From Phycomyces blakesleeanus NRRL 1555(-) (taxonomy: Eukaryota > Mucoromycota > Mucoromycetes > Mucorales > Phycomycetaceae): DNA of 49,687 nucleotides. The DNA lies in assembly GCF_001638985.1 (NCBI RefSeq), contig NW_017265159.1:673113-722799 (forward strand), given 5' to 3'. Every line of letters starts with the position of its first letter. Positions within the stretch are counted from its first letter, which is position 1. Below are positions 10,553-21,900 of the stretch, in pieces. The translations under genes were made by a program, and so were the position numbers. Under the pieces are notes generated by a model. The model ran no database searches and was not told where the DNA came from. It worked only from the letters and a program-made list of their open reading frames with translations.

Positions 10553-11960
10553 TGGACAGGTGAAAATATTTTTATTGTGGATTTGTCTAGGCCTTGCGCA
10601 TTTTAGCATAATGGCGGCCCAAGAGAACTGTGGCAGAAGAAATAAGAGAAAAAAACAGAAATATGACTGATAAAACTAGCTAAGTGGAAGAGAAAGAATA
10701 ATACAGGTTAAAATAAGAGAGACAGAGAGGAGGGGGGAAGACAGGACAAGGAGAGAAGACTATAAGCAAGCTTATTTATCCTATAACCATGACAGTGGCA
10801 GTTCCAATGGCACTAGCACTGGCTTGGGGGCCATACGGAAGGTTTTGGTCTTCCAGATACTTTTCAAGGCAGACTGGAGGGAGGCAAAGAGAGCTACTTT
10901 CCACTTTACAAAAGTGCCTCATGACACTTTTGCCCAGTGGGGCAGGGAGGCGAAGGCAGAGAGCGAGAAGATATTGGCGGTGTAGCTTGTATGTAATCTG
11001 TTGGTTTTCCTGCATGGGTTTGCAGGCACGTGCCAGATTAGCAATGATCTGATGGTCCAAGGGATCAAAATCTGTCTTCACAGACACGCCAATGTCTGCG
11101 AAGAGCTGGGTGATCTTGTCCTTGAAGTCGTTGTGCACAAGGAGGGAGAAAGTGCCGCGTTCCGGGAACGCAATGTCCAAGACACAGGACTGTTGGATTT
11201 TGAATGTTGTCAAGAGCTTTCGTACTTGGGAGTACTTGAGATGGTGGCGGTAGGACAGGTATACAAATGGATTCGCAGACGATCCACTTTTGGGTTGCAG
11301 GGCGCAGGCAGCTTAGGCAGTGGTGAGCTTGGGCTGATTGAGTTTCTTTCTCATCGCCTTCTTGGCAGCAGCCAAAAACGTGGTGGGTGAGGGTGTGGGA
11401 ATGGGGACGGGACCATGGGCAGAGGCAGAGGCTGAGGCATTCTCAACAGGAGCAATCTCTGTGGACGGGAGGACGGTGGTAGTGAAGGCTGAAGCACCAG
11501 GTACAAGTACCTGAAGCTGGAGTTGGTTGTGTAGGAACTCTACGTGCTCATTTGCGACGCGGAGCTCCTCGGTAAGTGCGTTGTTCTGTTCTTGGATTGC
11601 AATTAAGTTTGCGACAATTACATCTATCTTGCTAAGCAGAACTTTCTGCTGTTCTTCGTGCATGGCTATGCGTGCAAGCGCCTCGTCCACAATGGCTTTT
11701 AGCCGAATGTTCTTGGGGTCGCAAAACATTTGGTCAGCCGACAATTTTGCCGGCCTAGACTGTCGAGGAGGAACTGTCTTGAAGACGTTCGTGTTGGTGG
11801 ATCCCTTTGGACTCATGGCAACTTGATAAAACAGAGGTTACTTAGGTCAACAAGGTTGGAGGGACAGGGGTGGGAGTGGATGCGTGGTTGATTGGTTGTT
11901 TTTGAGTAATGGGGTTTTTTTTAAGCAAAAATTAGCTTATGCGAAAGAGCAATATTAATA
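10553..11960 (-). mobile_element. LINE relic carrying only ORF1 plus a 3' tail
   Basis: A minus-strand unit runs from an ORF1 start at 11816 to a 3' tail at 10553-10615. That tail nearly matches the tail of the neighbouring longer LINE (11972-12035), with AATAAA about 20 nt before the shared end CACCTGTC. Only about 160 bp of purine-rich sequence separates the ORF1 stop from the tail, so no endonuclease or reverse transcriptase is present. It may be an internally deleted copy or a non-autonomous ORF1-only element. Ends are approximate and no target duplication was identified. Confidence 0.5.
10776..11816 (-). pseudogene. LINE ORF1 protein with one in-frame stop
   Basis: This would be a nucleic-acid-binding ORF1 protein. 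The first part (11816-11313) has a likely coiled coil (LLSKIDVIVANLIAIQEQNN, ALTEELRVANEHVEFLHNQL) and a S/A/P-rich segment. The frame then meets TAA at 11313-11315 and continues in the same frame with NPFVYLSYRHHLKYSQVRKL, VLDIAFPERGTFSLLV and further sequence to 10776. That second part is homologous by eye to the ORF1 at 16065-16700 (FVYLPAKRYIKYQEMRKIL, ILDIQFPARGTVALLV). A single CAA-to-TAA change would explain the interruption. Confidence 0.65.
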
Positions 11961-12857
11961 AGGGCATTAGCGGTAGACAGGTGAAAATATTTTATTGTGG
12001 GTTTTTCTAGGCCTTGCGCATTTTAGCATATTGGCTACCCGATGAGAGCTGAAGAATAAATGAAAATAATAAAAGTAACCCCCTAAATATGAGGGGGAAT
12101 AAAAAAATATGTAAAAAATGAAGAATAAATAAAGAAAAAGTATGGAACACGCATGACAGAGACAAAGATGAATAGTCAGCAAAACAGTAAGAGAGCACGT
12201 AAAAAATCCCCTGTGGGGGAAAACGGCTTTTAGAAAGACTAAGACTAAAATAGATAATACAGCTGGTAAGAATACAGGTGAAATAAATATATAAGAAAAA
12301 TAAATGACATGAAAGAATCGAGAATAAGTAACTAGGTACTGACGGCACCAGAATTGGGAACGGATTTCAGCAGGAATAGGAGCTCCAAAGAGGGATTCCT
12401 TTTAGAAACTCGGACGATCCATTTATGGATCCAGAATACACAACGATACCAGACCAAGTCAGTCCTCCTAGGCACAATTTCGGGCGGGCACAGATGGAGG
12501 GGGTTGACGAGGAACGGTGGAAATTTCGGATAGAAGATGAGGGAACGGATCACCAGGAACAGGTTCTTGGGTGGGCAGTGGGATGCGGTGGGGACGGGTT
12601 GGTTTTGTGGCACGGAATTTTGCTGCAAGGTCGATGAGGATTTGACCATGAGCTTTTTCTTCTGGCAGTTTGTAGGATGAGGTGGTTTTATCAACAGCAC
12701 GTAGCAAAGCAAGCAAGCACGGCCACCAATCGCACCACGTACCAAGCGATTTGAAAGACCTGGGGAGACAGTTGAGACCATAGTCGATGAGATGAACCTC
12801 TGGGGGAGGAGCTGGATCCATCAAAGATCAGAGTTTTTGGACGAGAGTGATTGTGGC

Positions 12858-12914
12858 GGGGCATATGAGCATGTAGTTTTGGTTATCCTTGATAGCGCCA
12901 CATTGGCACTCAAC
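12858..12914 (-). pseudogene. C-terminal zinc-binding motif of LINE ORF2, cut off by stops
   Basis: The sequence VECQCGAIKDNQNYMLICP lies in the same frame as the upstream RT ORF and matches the Cys-x-Cys ... His ... Cys motif at LINE ORF2 C-termini, with Met where His is expected. Stops at 12963-12965 (TGA) and two TAG codons between 12924 and 12947 separate it from the RT frame. Confidence 0.55.
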
Positions 12915-12962
12915 TGATGGTGTGGGTGGTAGCTAAGAAATTCGCTATTTGATCAGACGGCG

Positions 12963-14972
12963 TCATTTTGAACGAGTGCAGGGCAGTATTAAGGCCGGAT
13001 CCCAGACAGGTTTGCACAATCCTCTAGCAACAGTTACCGGACAGTTAATGCTTGCAAGTTGCATGTCGATTTCTTTTTGGCACAGTAGAACATAAGCTTC
13101 TTTTAATGGGTCCTTCAACCGAGGTTGATGTTCTTTCAAAAATTGGGGCTTTTTCCAGAGTACACTACGACGAAGCTCACTCCATGTCGTTTTTTCTTTG
13201 GAAAGGTCCAGCTGCGTAGTAGGAGCTTTAATCAGGGAGTCTGAGGGTAGTGTTTCAGCACAACAAAGAAATTTGGCTTGAAGAGCACAGGAACGGATGA
13301 ATACGTTGGGTAGAGCAGCTATTGCAGCGATATGAACAACTCCCATCGTTGCATCGGGCCGTCGAATACATGTCCGGAGACACATATTTTGAGCCTTCTG
13401 CAAGATATGAATGTCACTCTGGCTAGCAGGAACAATAGCTAAGCCGTACTCAATAATGGGGCGGATAAAAATGAGATAAGCTCTGGGAGCCGCAGGGAGA
13501 CCAAAACCGTTCATGTGCACACCCGAGCTACTAAGCTTACACCTTGCTGCACAAGCTTTTTGCTGCGACTTAAGGAACATGTCGGCTTGATCTATACCAT
13601 GGCTAGCGAAAGTAAATCCTAAATATTTAAAGGAAGTGCAAGTGGGAAGAGTATTCCCATATAAAGAAAAGGAAGAATTGGGAGGGCCATTGAGGACCTC
13701 GCATTTGGATGGACTCCACTTATACCCGAGAAGGTTTGAATGTGTCTCGGCTACAGTCAACATTTTTTGCACATCTTCGGGTGTGCCTATAAGGGCAACA
13801 TTGTCAGCGTACAGAAGACAGTTGATAGGAGTCATTGCCATAGGAAGAAAGTCTGGTGCATCCCCCTCCGTCCTTGGAACACTGAACACATTACAGGTGA
13901 CCATCCTAAGCTCCTCCAATAGTGACAAAGGAGTGGTTGTTGGGCTGTCAAATGCATACGTACAGTATGAGGGCAAGCTAAGGGACCTTGTTAACGAGGG
14001 AGAGGGGATGCAGATGTAATATGGTTGGGTGGAGACTCCCCGAAGTAAACGTGGTAGGGTATCAATAAAAATTGAATATAAGAAAGATGAAAGTATACTA
14101 CCCTGCAGGGCTCCATGTCTCAGCATAATACTACGGGACGCTATATTTTTTATCACTACATCAACAATAATATTGTTAAATAAATTTTGAAGTAGCACTA
14201 GCAAGGGTTCCGACACAAAGGGTCGCAACGAGTCCAATATGACGTTACGATCCACACTATCGTATGCAGCTTTGATATCCAGGAAGACAACAACTGGAGG
14301 TTTGAGCGCTTGCTCTCGCTCAGGGTCGGGAACAGAGTATTGCCTCATTAGTTCGTGGAGACAGAGAGCCTGGTCTAGGGTACCGCGGCTAGCGCGGAAT
14401 CCTCCTTGGGCTATGTCTAACTCTGGCATGGTCGAAAGGAGTTTTTCAGCCAGGCATTGCTCCAAAAGCTTCCTGAACACCGAGGTCAAGCTGATGGGTC
14501 TATAACTGCTGGGATCTGCGTGCGCTCCTTTGTTTTTGTAGATAGATACCACCTGTGCCGTTCCCCATACAACAGGCGTCCACGACCATCTCCAACACAG
14601 CTTGAAGAACATGTGAAGTAGAGGACCTAGAGTTGATACAAGAGGCTTGAGCATCTCTGCCCTAATATGATCAATATCTGGTGCTTTCTGTCGTGGCAAA
14701 CAACGAATAGCTTCTTTGACTTGGTCTACGTCCCATGGTACTTCCCTCTCCATTGGTGTAACCGCCTGTTCAATCTGTATTTCCGTAGATCCAACAAAAA
14801 CATTCTCAAGGTGGTCGATCGTGTTATTAGCGGCTGTAAGTGGTCCTTCTGGAGATGTTGGAGAAACCGGAGATCGTTGCCAAATCTTCATTCTCTTTAA
14901 CGCGCTCACCATCTCTGAAGGAGCCTTTTGGATTGTGTTGTAGAAATCGTACCAGATTTGTAGTCGTGCCAC
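12963..14972 (-). pseudogene. LINE reverse transcriptase (ORF2 middle), YADN variant
   Basis: This 669-residue open frame holds the RT that would copy element RNA at the target site. Visible motifs are YRPISLTSVFRKLLEQCL, GGFRASRGTLDQ, VVFLDIKAAYDSVDR (motif A), GALQGSILSSF (motif B) and LLYADNVALIG (motif C). The second catalytic Asp of the usual YADD is Asn (codon 13800-13802), a one-base change that should abolish activity. A thumb/connection region follows (FKYLGFTF, RPIIEYGLAI). The N-terminal endonuclease lies upstream in other frames and the zinc motif lies beyond the stop. Confidence 0.8.
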
Positions 14973-15088
14973 CCGGACTGCTGTTCGCAGATCTTGGTTT
15001 GCTGCTACATATTCAGCATGAGCTTTAATGCGTTCAAAGTTATTGCCTACCCGGCGTCACCAATGGTAAAGTTCTTGACACCAGTCAG

Positions 15089-16072
15089 CTAGGTATTGCA
15101 ACTCGGCATTCCAAAAGTTCTTCCAAACTTTTGGTCGTGGTTACGCTTGCCCAACAGAATCATCCAAAGCCTTATAGATTGTCTCATTGAGACGTTCTGA
15201 ATAGGCCTCCAAAACAACAGGGCACGATATTGAAGTGTCTTCCAGAGTTTGTTGGATCTCTCGTTGAAGTGTACCTGAACCCACTTCAAATCGTCTTTGG
15301 TATTTTTTGTAGACCTCTTCGATTTCCAATCATTGAAGCTTCCAAAGTCGACAGACAGAGTTTTCTGTTGGGAGCTGTGGTATGAACACAGGCTGAAAGG
15401 ATAGCTCACAAAGGTGGTGGTCAGAGTCCAAGGCGAGTTCGTCATGGATTTTCATCTGAATATCATGGGATTGCTTCTCTCGCAACAAGAAGAAATCGAT
15501 AATACTTTTGAAGACCCTGCCAGATGTATGGACTCTCTTGTATGTTGGGATGCCAAAGGTCAACTCCAAATTCTACAATATTAAATCCTTACTGCTAATT
15601 CAGTTTGCCATAATTTCACTTCGTGGTCCTCCTCAAGTGTCCCCAGTTGTGTGGTGTAGTTGAGCATTGTAGTCGCCACAAACAATGGTAAAGTCTTCGA
15701 CGGGTAACAATGCCAGCCGCTCTTGACACTCATAGGATGTCAATTGTTGTAGGAGGTATACGCAGTGTATAGTATAGGGATCGATCCTACATGAGACAAC
15801 GTGGGGGTTAATGATTTGAAGGGGGTGTACATGATGAGGAAAATCTGGCCTTATAAGTAGCGAGATGCCATCCATTGGCTCTGGTGACGTTTTGGAATGG
15901 CAAAGTTGTGTATCTGGGTCCAAGGGCACTGGAGAGCAGAGGCGCTCTCAGGCAGGAAAGTCTCTGCAACAAAAAGAATAGCAATATCGTTCGTCTCATA
16001 AGCATCTATCACATTCACCAATTTGGGCCGTAGTCTATTGGCGTTGAATAAACCGATCTTCAGTCTATTCAT
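15089..16072 (-). pseudogene. LINE ORF2 endonuclease and linker, frameshifted
   Basis: ORF2 begins at 16072 (MNRLKIGLFNANRLRPKL) inside the end of ORF1. Apurinic/apyrimidinic-type endonuclease motifs are spread over three frames: LFNAN and AETFLPE at 15851-16072, FTIVCGDYNAQL at 15633-15929, and SIIDFFLL plus DSDHHLCEL at 15330-15569. A linker continues through two more frames to about 15089. At least three frameshifts are needed, so this domain is dead. Confidence 0.7.
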
Positions 16073-16795
16073 GTGTTGTAGTGATTGGCGTTTTGGTGGA
16101 TTCTATGCCGTCCATGTCGTTGGTTGGGGCTACAGGGGCAGTGGTGCTGGTAGTTTTTCGGCCCTCCAGGTAGTCAGATACTGCAGTCTCCGAAATCTTT
16201 ACTACAGCCTTTTTGGACGAGAAATTGCGGGTGACACCGTGACCAAGGTATGTTGTCATGCAGAGACTTGCCTTGACCAGGCGTGCGTCGAATAGGTCCT
16301 GGGCTTTTCTTGCCATAACCTTGATGGCCTCTTCCATCAACTTGGGATCTGCGATTACGTCTGCTGCGGTCAGATCAAAGTTCCCCAGTGGGACAACCTT
16401 GGCTTTTCCAAGCAGTGCAATGAGCTCTTCACGGAACTCTCCATTAACGAGGAGAGCCACTGTCCCTCTGGCCGGGAATTGGATGTCAAGGATGCGGGAA
16501 GTGGGGATCTTGAAGGAACTGAGGATCTTTCTCATTTCCTGGTACTTAATGTATCGTTTGGCCGGGAGGTAGACAAATTCGTACTCAGATGGGCCAGTGG
16601 GTTTTTGGAGGAGTCGTTGTCCCTGGACTCTGCGGATTTGTACTTTCTGCTTGGCCTGCTTGGCATCTATGCCCTTCTTTGCTTGTGTGGCATATGACAT
16701 TTGGCCAGCTTCTGCGTTGCTGTCTTTCTTGTTTTGTGGGTTGCTCTTTTTGTTGTTGTTTTTGTTGCTGCTGTTGTTTTTGTTGCTGTATGGGT
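16065..16795 (-). pseudogene. LINE ORF1, truncated N-terminus
   Basis: The frame from 16700 to 16065 gives 211 aa with FVYLPAKRYIKYQEMRKIL and ILDIQFPARGTVALLVNGEF, homologous to the ORF1 at 10776-11213. The coiled-coil N-terminus seen in that copy is missing. Sequence above 16700 is Q-rich in another frame and ends at the Harbinger junction. It ends with GAATAG overlapping the ORF2 ATG. Confidence 0.6.
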
Positions 16796-17703
16796 GAGAG
16801 CACCAACCTGAAGAGCCTCCACCATTTCTGCCAAGGAGTGTGCGAAGTCTTTGGCGAAGAGTTCCTCCGTACTCCTACGCCTGCAGATGTAGAGAGTCTC
16901 TACGAAGAAGGGGAGAAACACGGGTTCCCAGGAATGCTTGACTCGCTTGACTTCATGCACTGGACATGTAAGAACTGTCCAACGGCCTACCATGGGCAGT
17001 ACAAGGGCAAAGAGAAGGTGCCGAAAATTATCCTTGAGGCTGTTGCGTCTCATGATCTTTGGATCTGGAATTGCTTTTTGGCCTTCCTGGGACACTCAAC
17101 GACATCAATGTTTTGGATAGGTGTCCCTTGTTCAGGCCATATACCCAAGAAGCCACTCATAATATACCTTTTGTCATCAAAAGCAATACATATACTATGG
17201 GATATTACCTTGTTGATGGTATATACCCCAGCTATGGCAACCTTGTGGCAGCACCCAAACAGGCTACCACAATAAAGGAAAAGGTGAATAAACAACAGAA
17301 AATGTATATATACTCTGCTAAATATATATAATTGTAATAGTACTTTTGCACCCAACAGGAAGCCTGTAGAAAAGATATGAAAAGAGCTTTCGGTGTGTTG
17401 CAGACTCGATTTGCTATCCTGAGCCATCCTGCAAGAATTTGAAGAGTAAGAAATCTTACTGAGGTAATGTGTGCATGTGTTATCATGCATAACATGATAG
17501 CAGAAGATGAACGTGGGGTGCATGGGTTAGAGAATCTGTCTCCTTACCACCCGGAAGACATTGCAACGATCAGCAGAGACACAGACATTGATGTCTTTAA
17601 TGCTTTATTTGAAAGACGGAGAGAAATCAGGAACAAAGATTCGTCTCTTCAATTAAGACAAGACCCGATAAACCACCACTGGGACATCAAAGGCAATGAA
17701 TAA
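16796..17703 (+). pseudogene. PIF/Harbinger DDE transposase remnant
   Basis: The remnant starts mid-protein (MGESTNLKSLHHFCQGVCEV) and keeps the HARBI1-type core: GFPGMLDSLDFMHW with the first Asp, ILEAVASHDLWIW, then after a one-base shift at the T5 run 17075-17079 GLPGTLNDINVLDRCPLF with the second Asp, and YYLVDGIYPSY. A 75-nt GT-AG intron at 17284-17358 precedes KRAFGVLQTRFAIL, where the third catalytic residue, normally Glu in ERAFG, is Lys. TGA at 17440-17442 replaces an expected Trp. CACVIMHNMIAEDER and an acidic tail end at 17703. The N-terminus is lost at the LINE junction. Confidence 0.8.
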
Positions 17704-17828
17704 ATTCACATTATACAGTCAAAGCTTGATATAGTAATAATTTTTTGGAAAATTTGGGTCCGTGCCTGCTTATTATCACTATTTTTCGATATAGTGATAG
17801 TGATATAATTTGAATCCACCAGTATCAC

Positions 17829-17846
17829 TATCACCACGGTAGATTT
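17829..17846 (+). repeat. Inverted 18-bp motif flanking the Plavaka-like ORF (left copy)
   Basis: This 18-mer matches the reverse complement of 22267-22284 at 17 of 18 positions (core ATCACCACGG). The two copies flank the transposase ORF in inverted orientation. Neighbouring matches are not collinear, so they may be subterminal sites rather than simple terminal repeats. Confidence 0.4.
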
Positions 17847-18042
17847 TTTCGTGTAACAATTTTGTAATTCAGCCCGTGAGTTTATGTTACCATTTTGGGA
17901 ATAGCTTCTTCATTGAAGTTTCAGGTCCGAAAGAATCGCAAAATTGATAAATGGGATCGCAAAAAAAAAATTGGCTGGTAAAATACGATTTTATTTATTT
18001 TTATGGGTTGAAAATATTGGGGGTAGATAATTTTAGGCTTCC

Positions 18043-18083
18043 CATACCTACCCTGCAGTAGCTGCTACTGTAGGGTAGGTATG
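18043..18083. repeat. 41-bp near-perfect palindrome
   Basis: Two 20-bp arms (18043-18062 and 18064-18083) are reverse complements with one mismatch, around a single central T. Arm sequence begins CATACCTACCCTGCAG. Confidence 0.85.
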
Positions 18084-18171
18084 CTTGCACTAGCAGCTAG
18101 AAATATTTAATAGCTATTCTGAAAATGTTTCCAGAAACAAAAGCAAGTAGAATTTTGAAAAACCCAATTGC

Positions 18172-18348
18172 ATGTTTGAAAGCAAAAACCATACTAATGC
18201 TTTTAAAATAAAAGCAAAGAAGCTATTGGAAGGACACGTTTCAAATCCGAGCGAAAATGTCAAACCTGCAAAAAAAACAAAGGTCATTAGTACATGGACT
18301 TTTGATGAAGATTACTATGTTTTAGATGACTTACCACATATTAATTGA
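18172..18348 (+). CDS. Short ORF of unknown function (58 aa)
   Basis: ATG at 18172 opens MFESKNHTNAFKIKAKKLLE and the frame ends with ISTWTFDEDYYVLDDLPHIN. The composition is protein-like in an AT-rich spacer, but no family is recognised. It could be an exon or a remnant of the flanking transposon. Confidence 0.2.
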   Translation: MFESKNHTNAFKIKAKKLLEGHVSNPSENVKPAKKTKVISTWTFDEDYYVLDDLPHIN

Positions 18349-18905
18349 ATCTAAAACAAAAACAAAAACAAAAAAAACAAAGCAAAAAAGAAGAAGACAT
18401 ATGTTTATGTTAGTATGGATAAAATCAGTATACGAGCAAGATTCTTTACATACCTTTTTATGTCAAGAATTCACATGCCCTATTATACTTCAATTAGATT
18501 TTATTAATCAGAACTCGTAATAGAATCACATCATTAGCAATACCTTTTAAGATCTTAATCATGTGAGAGGATCAGAGTTGATCTGTAGTATAATTAGCTA
18601 ATGAGTAGCAAGATCATGTGCCATTTGTTGCCTGATCTTTAGAAAAATGAAAAAAAATTGTATGAAACAAAAAAAGGCACTCAATGTTTATTTTTTGTGT
18701 CAAGCTAAACTGTAACAAATTAATGAATTTCATTGGTTTTTGAAGACCATTATACGCTTATTACTGGTTACATGAATAACACTTTTCATTGGTTCCTGAA
18801 AGAAATCGACTTGTTGTTTCAAGATGCAGAAATAAATAAATATATGGTGGTCGTCTATACTCCTTTATCACGTTAGACAATACGTTGCATCACGAAAGCT
18901 CTGTG

Positions 18906-21900
18906 ATGCAGCGTATTATTAATTACCCAAAAAATTCTAGGGTGGTAGTTTCTGCTCCCAAAGGACCAGGTCAACACAATTTTGCCTTTGACGATATCGG
19001 AAAGACCTGCTCACTTTGTGGAAAAGATTTCGATCGCGTATGGAATCTACGACGCCACCTTACCAAATATCATAAGTTAGCAACTCATATTGCTAACGAT
19101 ATTAGCCCTCAATATGCCGATAGAAATTTAGCGTCACAAAGACAGACCACGAACACTGCCGAGCCGACCGCCCCTGATCACAATGACGATTCCGTTAACG
19201 AAGACCTACACGTTGAATCCGATTTGGAGGATGACGACAGCAGCGATGTTGACGACATGAACAGCGATGGCGACGATAATGTTAGCGAGATTGAACTCGA
19301 TGCCGGTGAAAGTATTATCGAGATGGATGAGGACACCAGCCCCTTTGAAAGTCCAAGTCCAGGTAACCACCTATACATGCATATAAGAAATAGTATGTTG
19401 TCTTCTGCATCCAATACCAGCTCATCGTTGGATGCAGATCTCGATTTACTGAGAGAAGCAACTGGATCGCATACGACATGGAACCAGTATACATCAGACA
19501 CCCACCCGTTCCCGGATCTCCAGTCTATGGTACTACTTGCCTTTGTTGATGGCGATAAAGACATGGTATCTCGCAGGATCTTGAAAAAGATCCTGTTTAC
19601 CATAAGTCTTGTCCTTAAGCTTCACGAGGAAGCTATCCGAAAGAAGTCCCCGTTCAAGTTACCTCGTTTGGATGCCCTCTTGAACTATCAGACCAGGAAA
19701 AAGTCCAAGATTCCTGTATTTCCATCCACAAAAGTCGATATCCAGTTGCCGGAAAACAATACCACGTCTGCTTATATCAACTTGCCTTCAGACCACGTCC
19801 GGTTTCTTGCTGCCAACCCCAAGAAAGCAAGAAACATGTTTTCCCTCCCTGACCGCACTCCTAACCAGTCCATTTGTCTACAACAAGGCGAAAAGTGGAG
19901 AACACATTGGTACTATCAACAACCTATGTTCACCCACAACGGCGTAGATTTTTGGTCTGGTGATATTGTTAACTTTATGAATGATTCCACTCCAGCTTGT
20001 TTCCTAGTAGAATCATTCCATACCATAGATAACTCAGCCATTTTTGTTCAAGGCTACATGGCTTATATTCTGGAAGGCAGTCAGTTCATTGGCATTGAAG
20101 TTGAATCTACTAGCATAAAGCTTGAAACTCTTCTTGGTGTTGACTTGACCCCTGTTGATATTGCTCTATGCTACAGCATCTCACCCAGGAAAGTCTTTCA
20201 TTTGATTCTCAGACACAAGTTCTTGCTGGAAGAGCCTCATTTCTTAAAACGGCACGTACTAGACGAAACCGGAAAGCCGATCGATCCAAAGTTGTTTTAC
20301 AAGGTGAGGATATCGCCCATTATACTCTTCACCGACGACACCTCCGGAAACCGATCAAAGCAATATAACCCGTACGAAAGCTGGTCAATGAAGTTTGCTG
20401 CTCTCTCCTACGAAGAGAGGTCTTCAATTGAAAACATCCACTTTCTCTCTGCTATTCCCAAGAAAAAGGGGGCAAGTGGGATGTCCTTGTTGCCTAAAAT
20501 CGTTGAAGATTTCAAAAGGCTCGAAAACGGACTGGTGATGTTCTCTGCCAAAGACAACGAAAACGTCTTAGTAGCATCACCACTCCTTTGGATCGAGGCA
20601 GACACTCCATGCCATTCTGAACTATGTGGTTTGCGCGCGCCGACAAGTCTGTACCCATGCCGCAAATGTTATGTCCGTTTACAAAGATTCATGCCCAACC
20701 TCCAAAGCTCTTCGTATTATACTGGTAGACACACAGCAAGAACAAAGGCACACTATCTTGCTGCTGCGTCTACCTCGGGACGTGGATCGACTATTCCAGA
20801 TGCTCCTTTGACTGGAAATGCTCTGACAGCAAGCGACCTATGCTTCGCAAATAGGGCAACAGATGCATTGTTGGAACTACAGTCATTCGATCCATCGACA
20901 GATACTCCAGTTGAAGTTCTGCATAACATACTTCTTGGAGTTGCTAAGTATCTAGTCAATGATTTGGTAAAGGTTGTACTAAAGAAAAATCCTAACCAAA
21001 TGGCTAGATTGTCCAAAGCCCTCAAGGATTATGAAAACTCTCAAGGAATGTCAAGAAAGTTCACTCGAGAGTTACGACACTGTGGCTCATTCCTCGGGAG
21101 GGATTACAAAGTTCTTCTGCAAATTCTACCCGCTATCTTAGTTACAGAATTTGCAAATGATAGTATACTCTCTCTCATAACTCCATCTTTTGTCCGTCTT
21201 GGCCGTCTTTGCTCCTTGGTGTTTGTTAGAGCAGTAAGGTATGATTATAATATGTACATCGACGAAGTTGAAAAGGCAGTTACAAGCCTTATCCAAGAAC
21301 TGCATCATTATGTCATTACCTGTGAAATCGAAGGACATAATCCGTATTCCTCGAAGCCCAAGGTTCACCTGCTCACACATCTGCCCGACGATCTACGAAG
21401 ATTTGGAACTGCTCTACACTACGAGACCGAAAAAGGTGAGCAGTTTAACAAACACATCCGTGAACGCCTAATGCATACCAATAGGTTAAACACCTCAAGA
21501 GATGTATGTCTCAAGTTCGCCAAGCAATCTGCAATGAGACACATCATTGATGGTGGTTCATGGGTGAGCAAAGACAAAATGAGAGAGAAGTATGGTAATT
21601 CCACGGCAGAATTTCTTAAAGAAAACTTTAACGACAATGTTAAGAATATCCTGTTTAGTGGATCAAGAGACTTTGCTGATAATAACGACACTGATGACAT
21701 TACAGCAAAAGCACTCTGTGACAATACCTTTGTGGTGTTCATGCTCAAGGAGAGTAGAGACCAACATGCCCATCCATTTATTGGAAAGGTCTCCTCTTTG
21801 AGAGTAGAACACTATCGAGTTGAGAGTAGTCCCCACGCTCAAGTTAACAACTACCTCCTCGCGCAAAAGGTTTCCAATGATGCATCTACTCCACTCGATC

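Larger units (their letters stand above)
11970..16795 (-). mobile_element. 5'-truncated non-LTR retrotransposon (LINE)
   Basis: Reading down the minus strand are a truncated ORF1, an apurinic-type endonuclease region in several frames, a reverse transcriptase, a C-terminal zinc-binding motif and a 3' UTR ending near 11972. The 5' edge abuts a plus-strand Harbinger transposase remnant at about 16795, as expected for a 5'-truncated insertion. ORF1 and ORF2 overlap by 8 nt. The RT differs clearly from that of the L1-like LINE at 24-28 kb, so this is another clade. The 12.0-12.85 kb stretch is treated as 3' UTR. Confidence 0.75.
17704..18905. other. Spacer between Harbinger remnant and Plavaka-like transposase
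   Basis: AT-rich sequence with TATCACTA-type direct and inverted short repeats near 17775-17850, a 41-bp palindrome, a 58-codon ORF of unknown merit and A-rich tracts near 18350-18400. It probably contains the left end of the transposon whose transposase starts at 18906. Confidence 0.5.

Noticed and set aside
12332..12824. Two overlapping minus-strand ORFs of 118 and 149 codons after the LINE zinc motif
   Set aside because: They lie after the last ORF2 motif in the likely 3' UTR, are proline-rich and have no recognised domain.
16585..16806. Q-rich ORF at the LINE/Harbinger junction
   Set aside because: Out of frame with ORF1 and low-complexity; it spans the junction of two elements.
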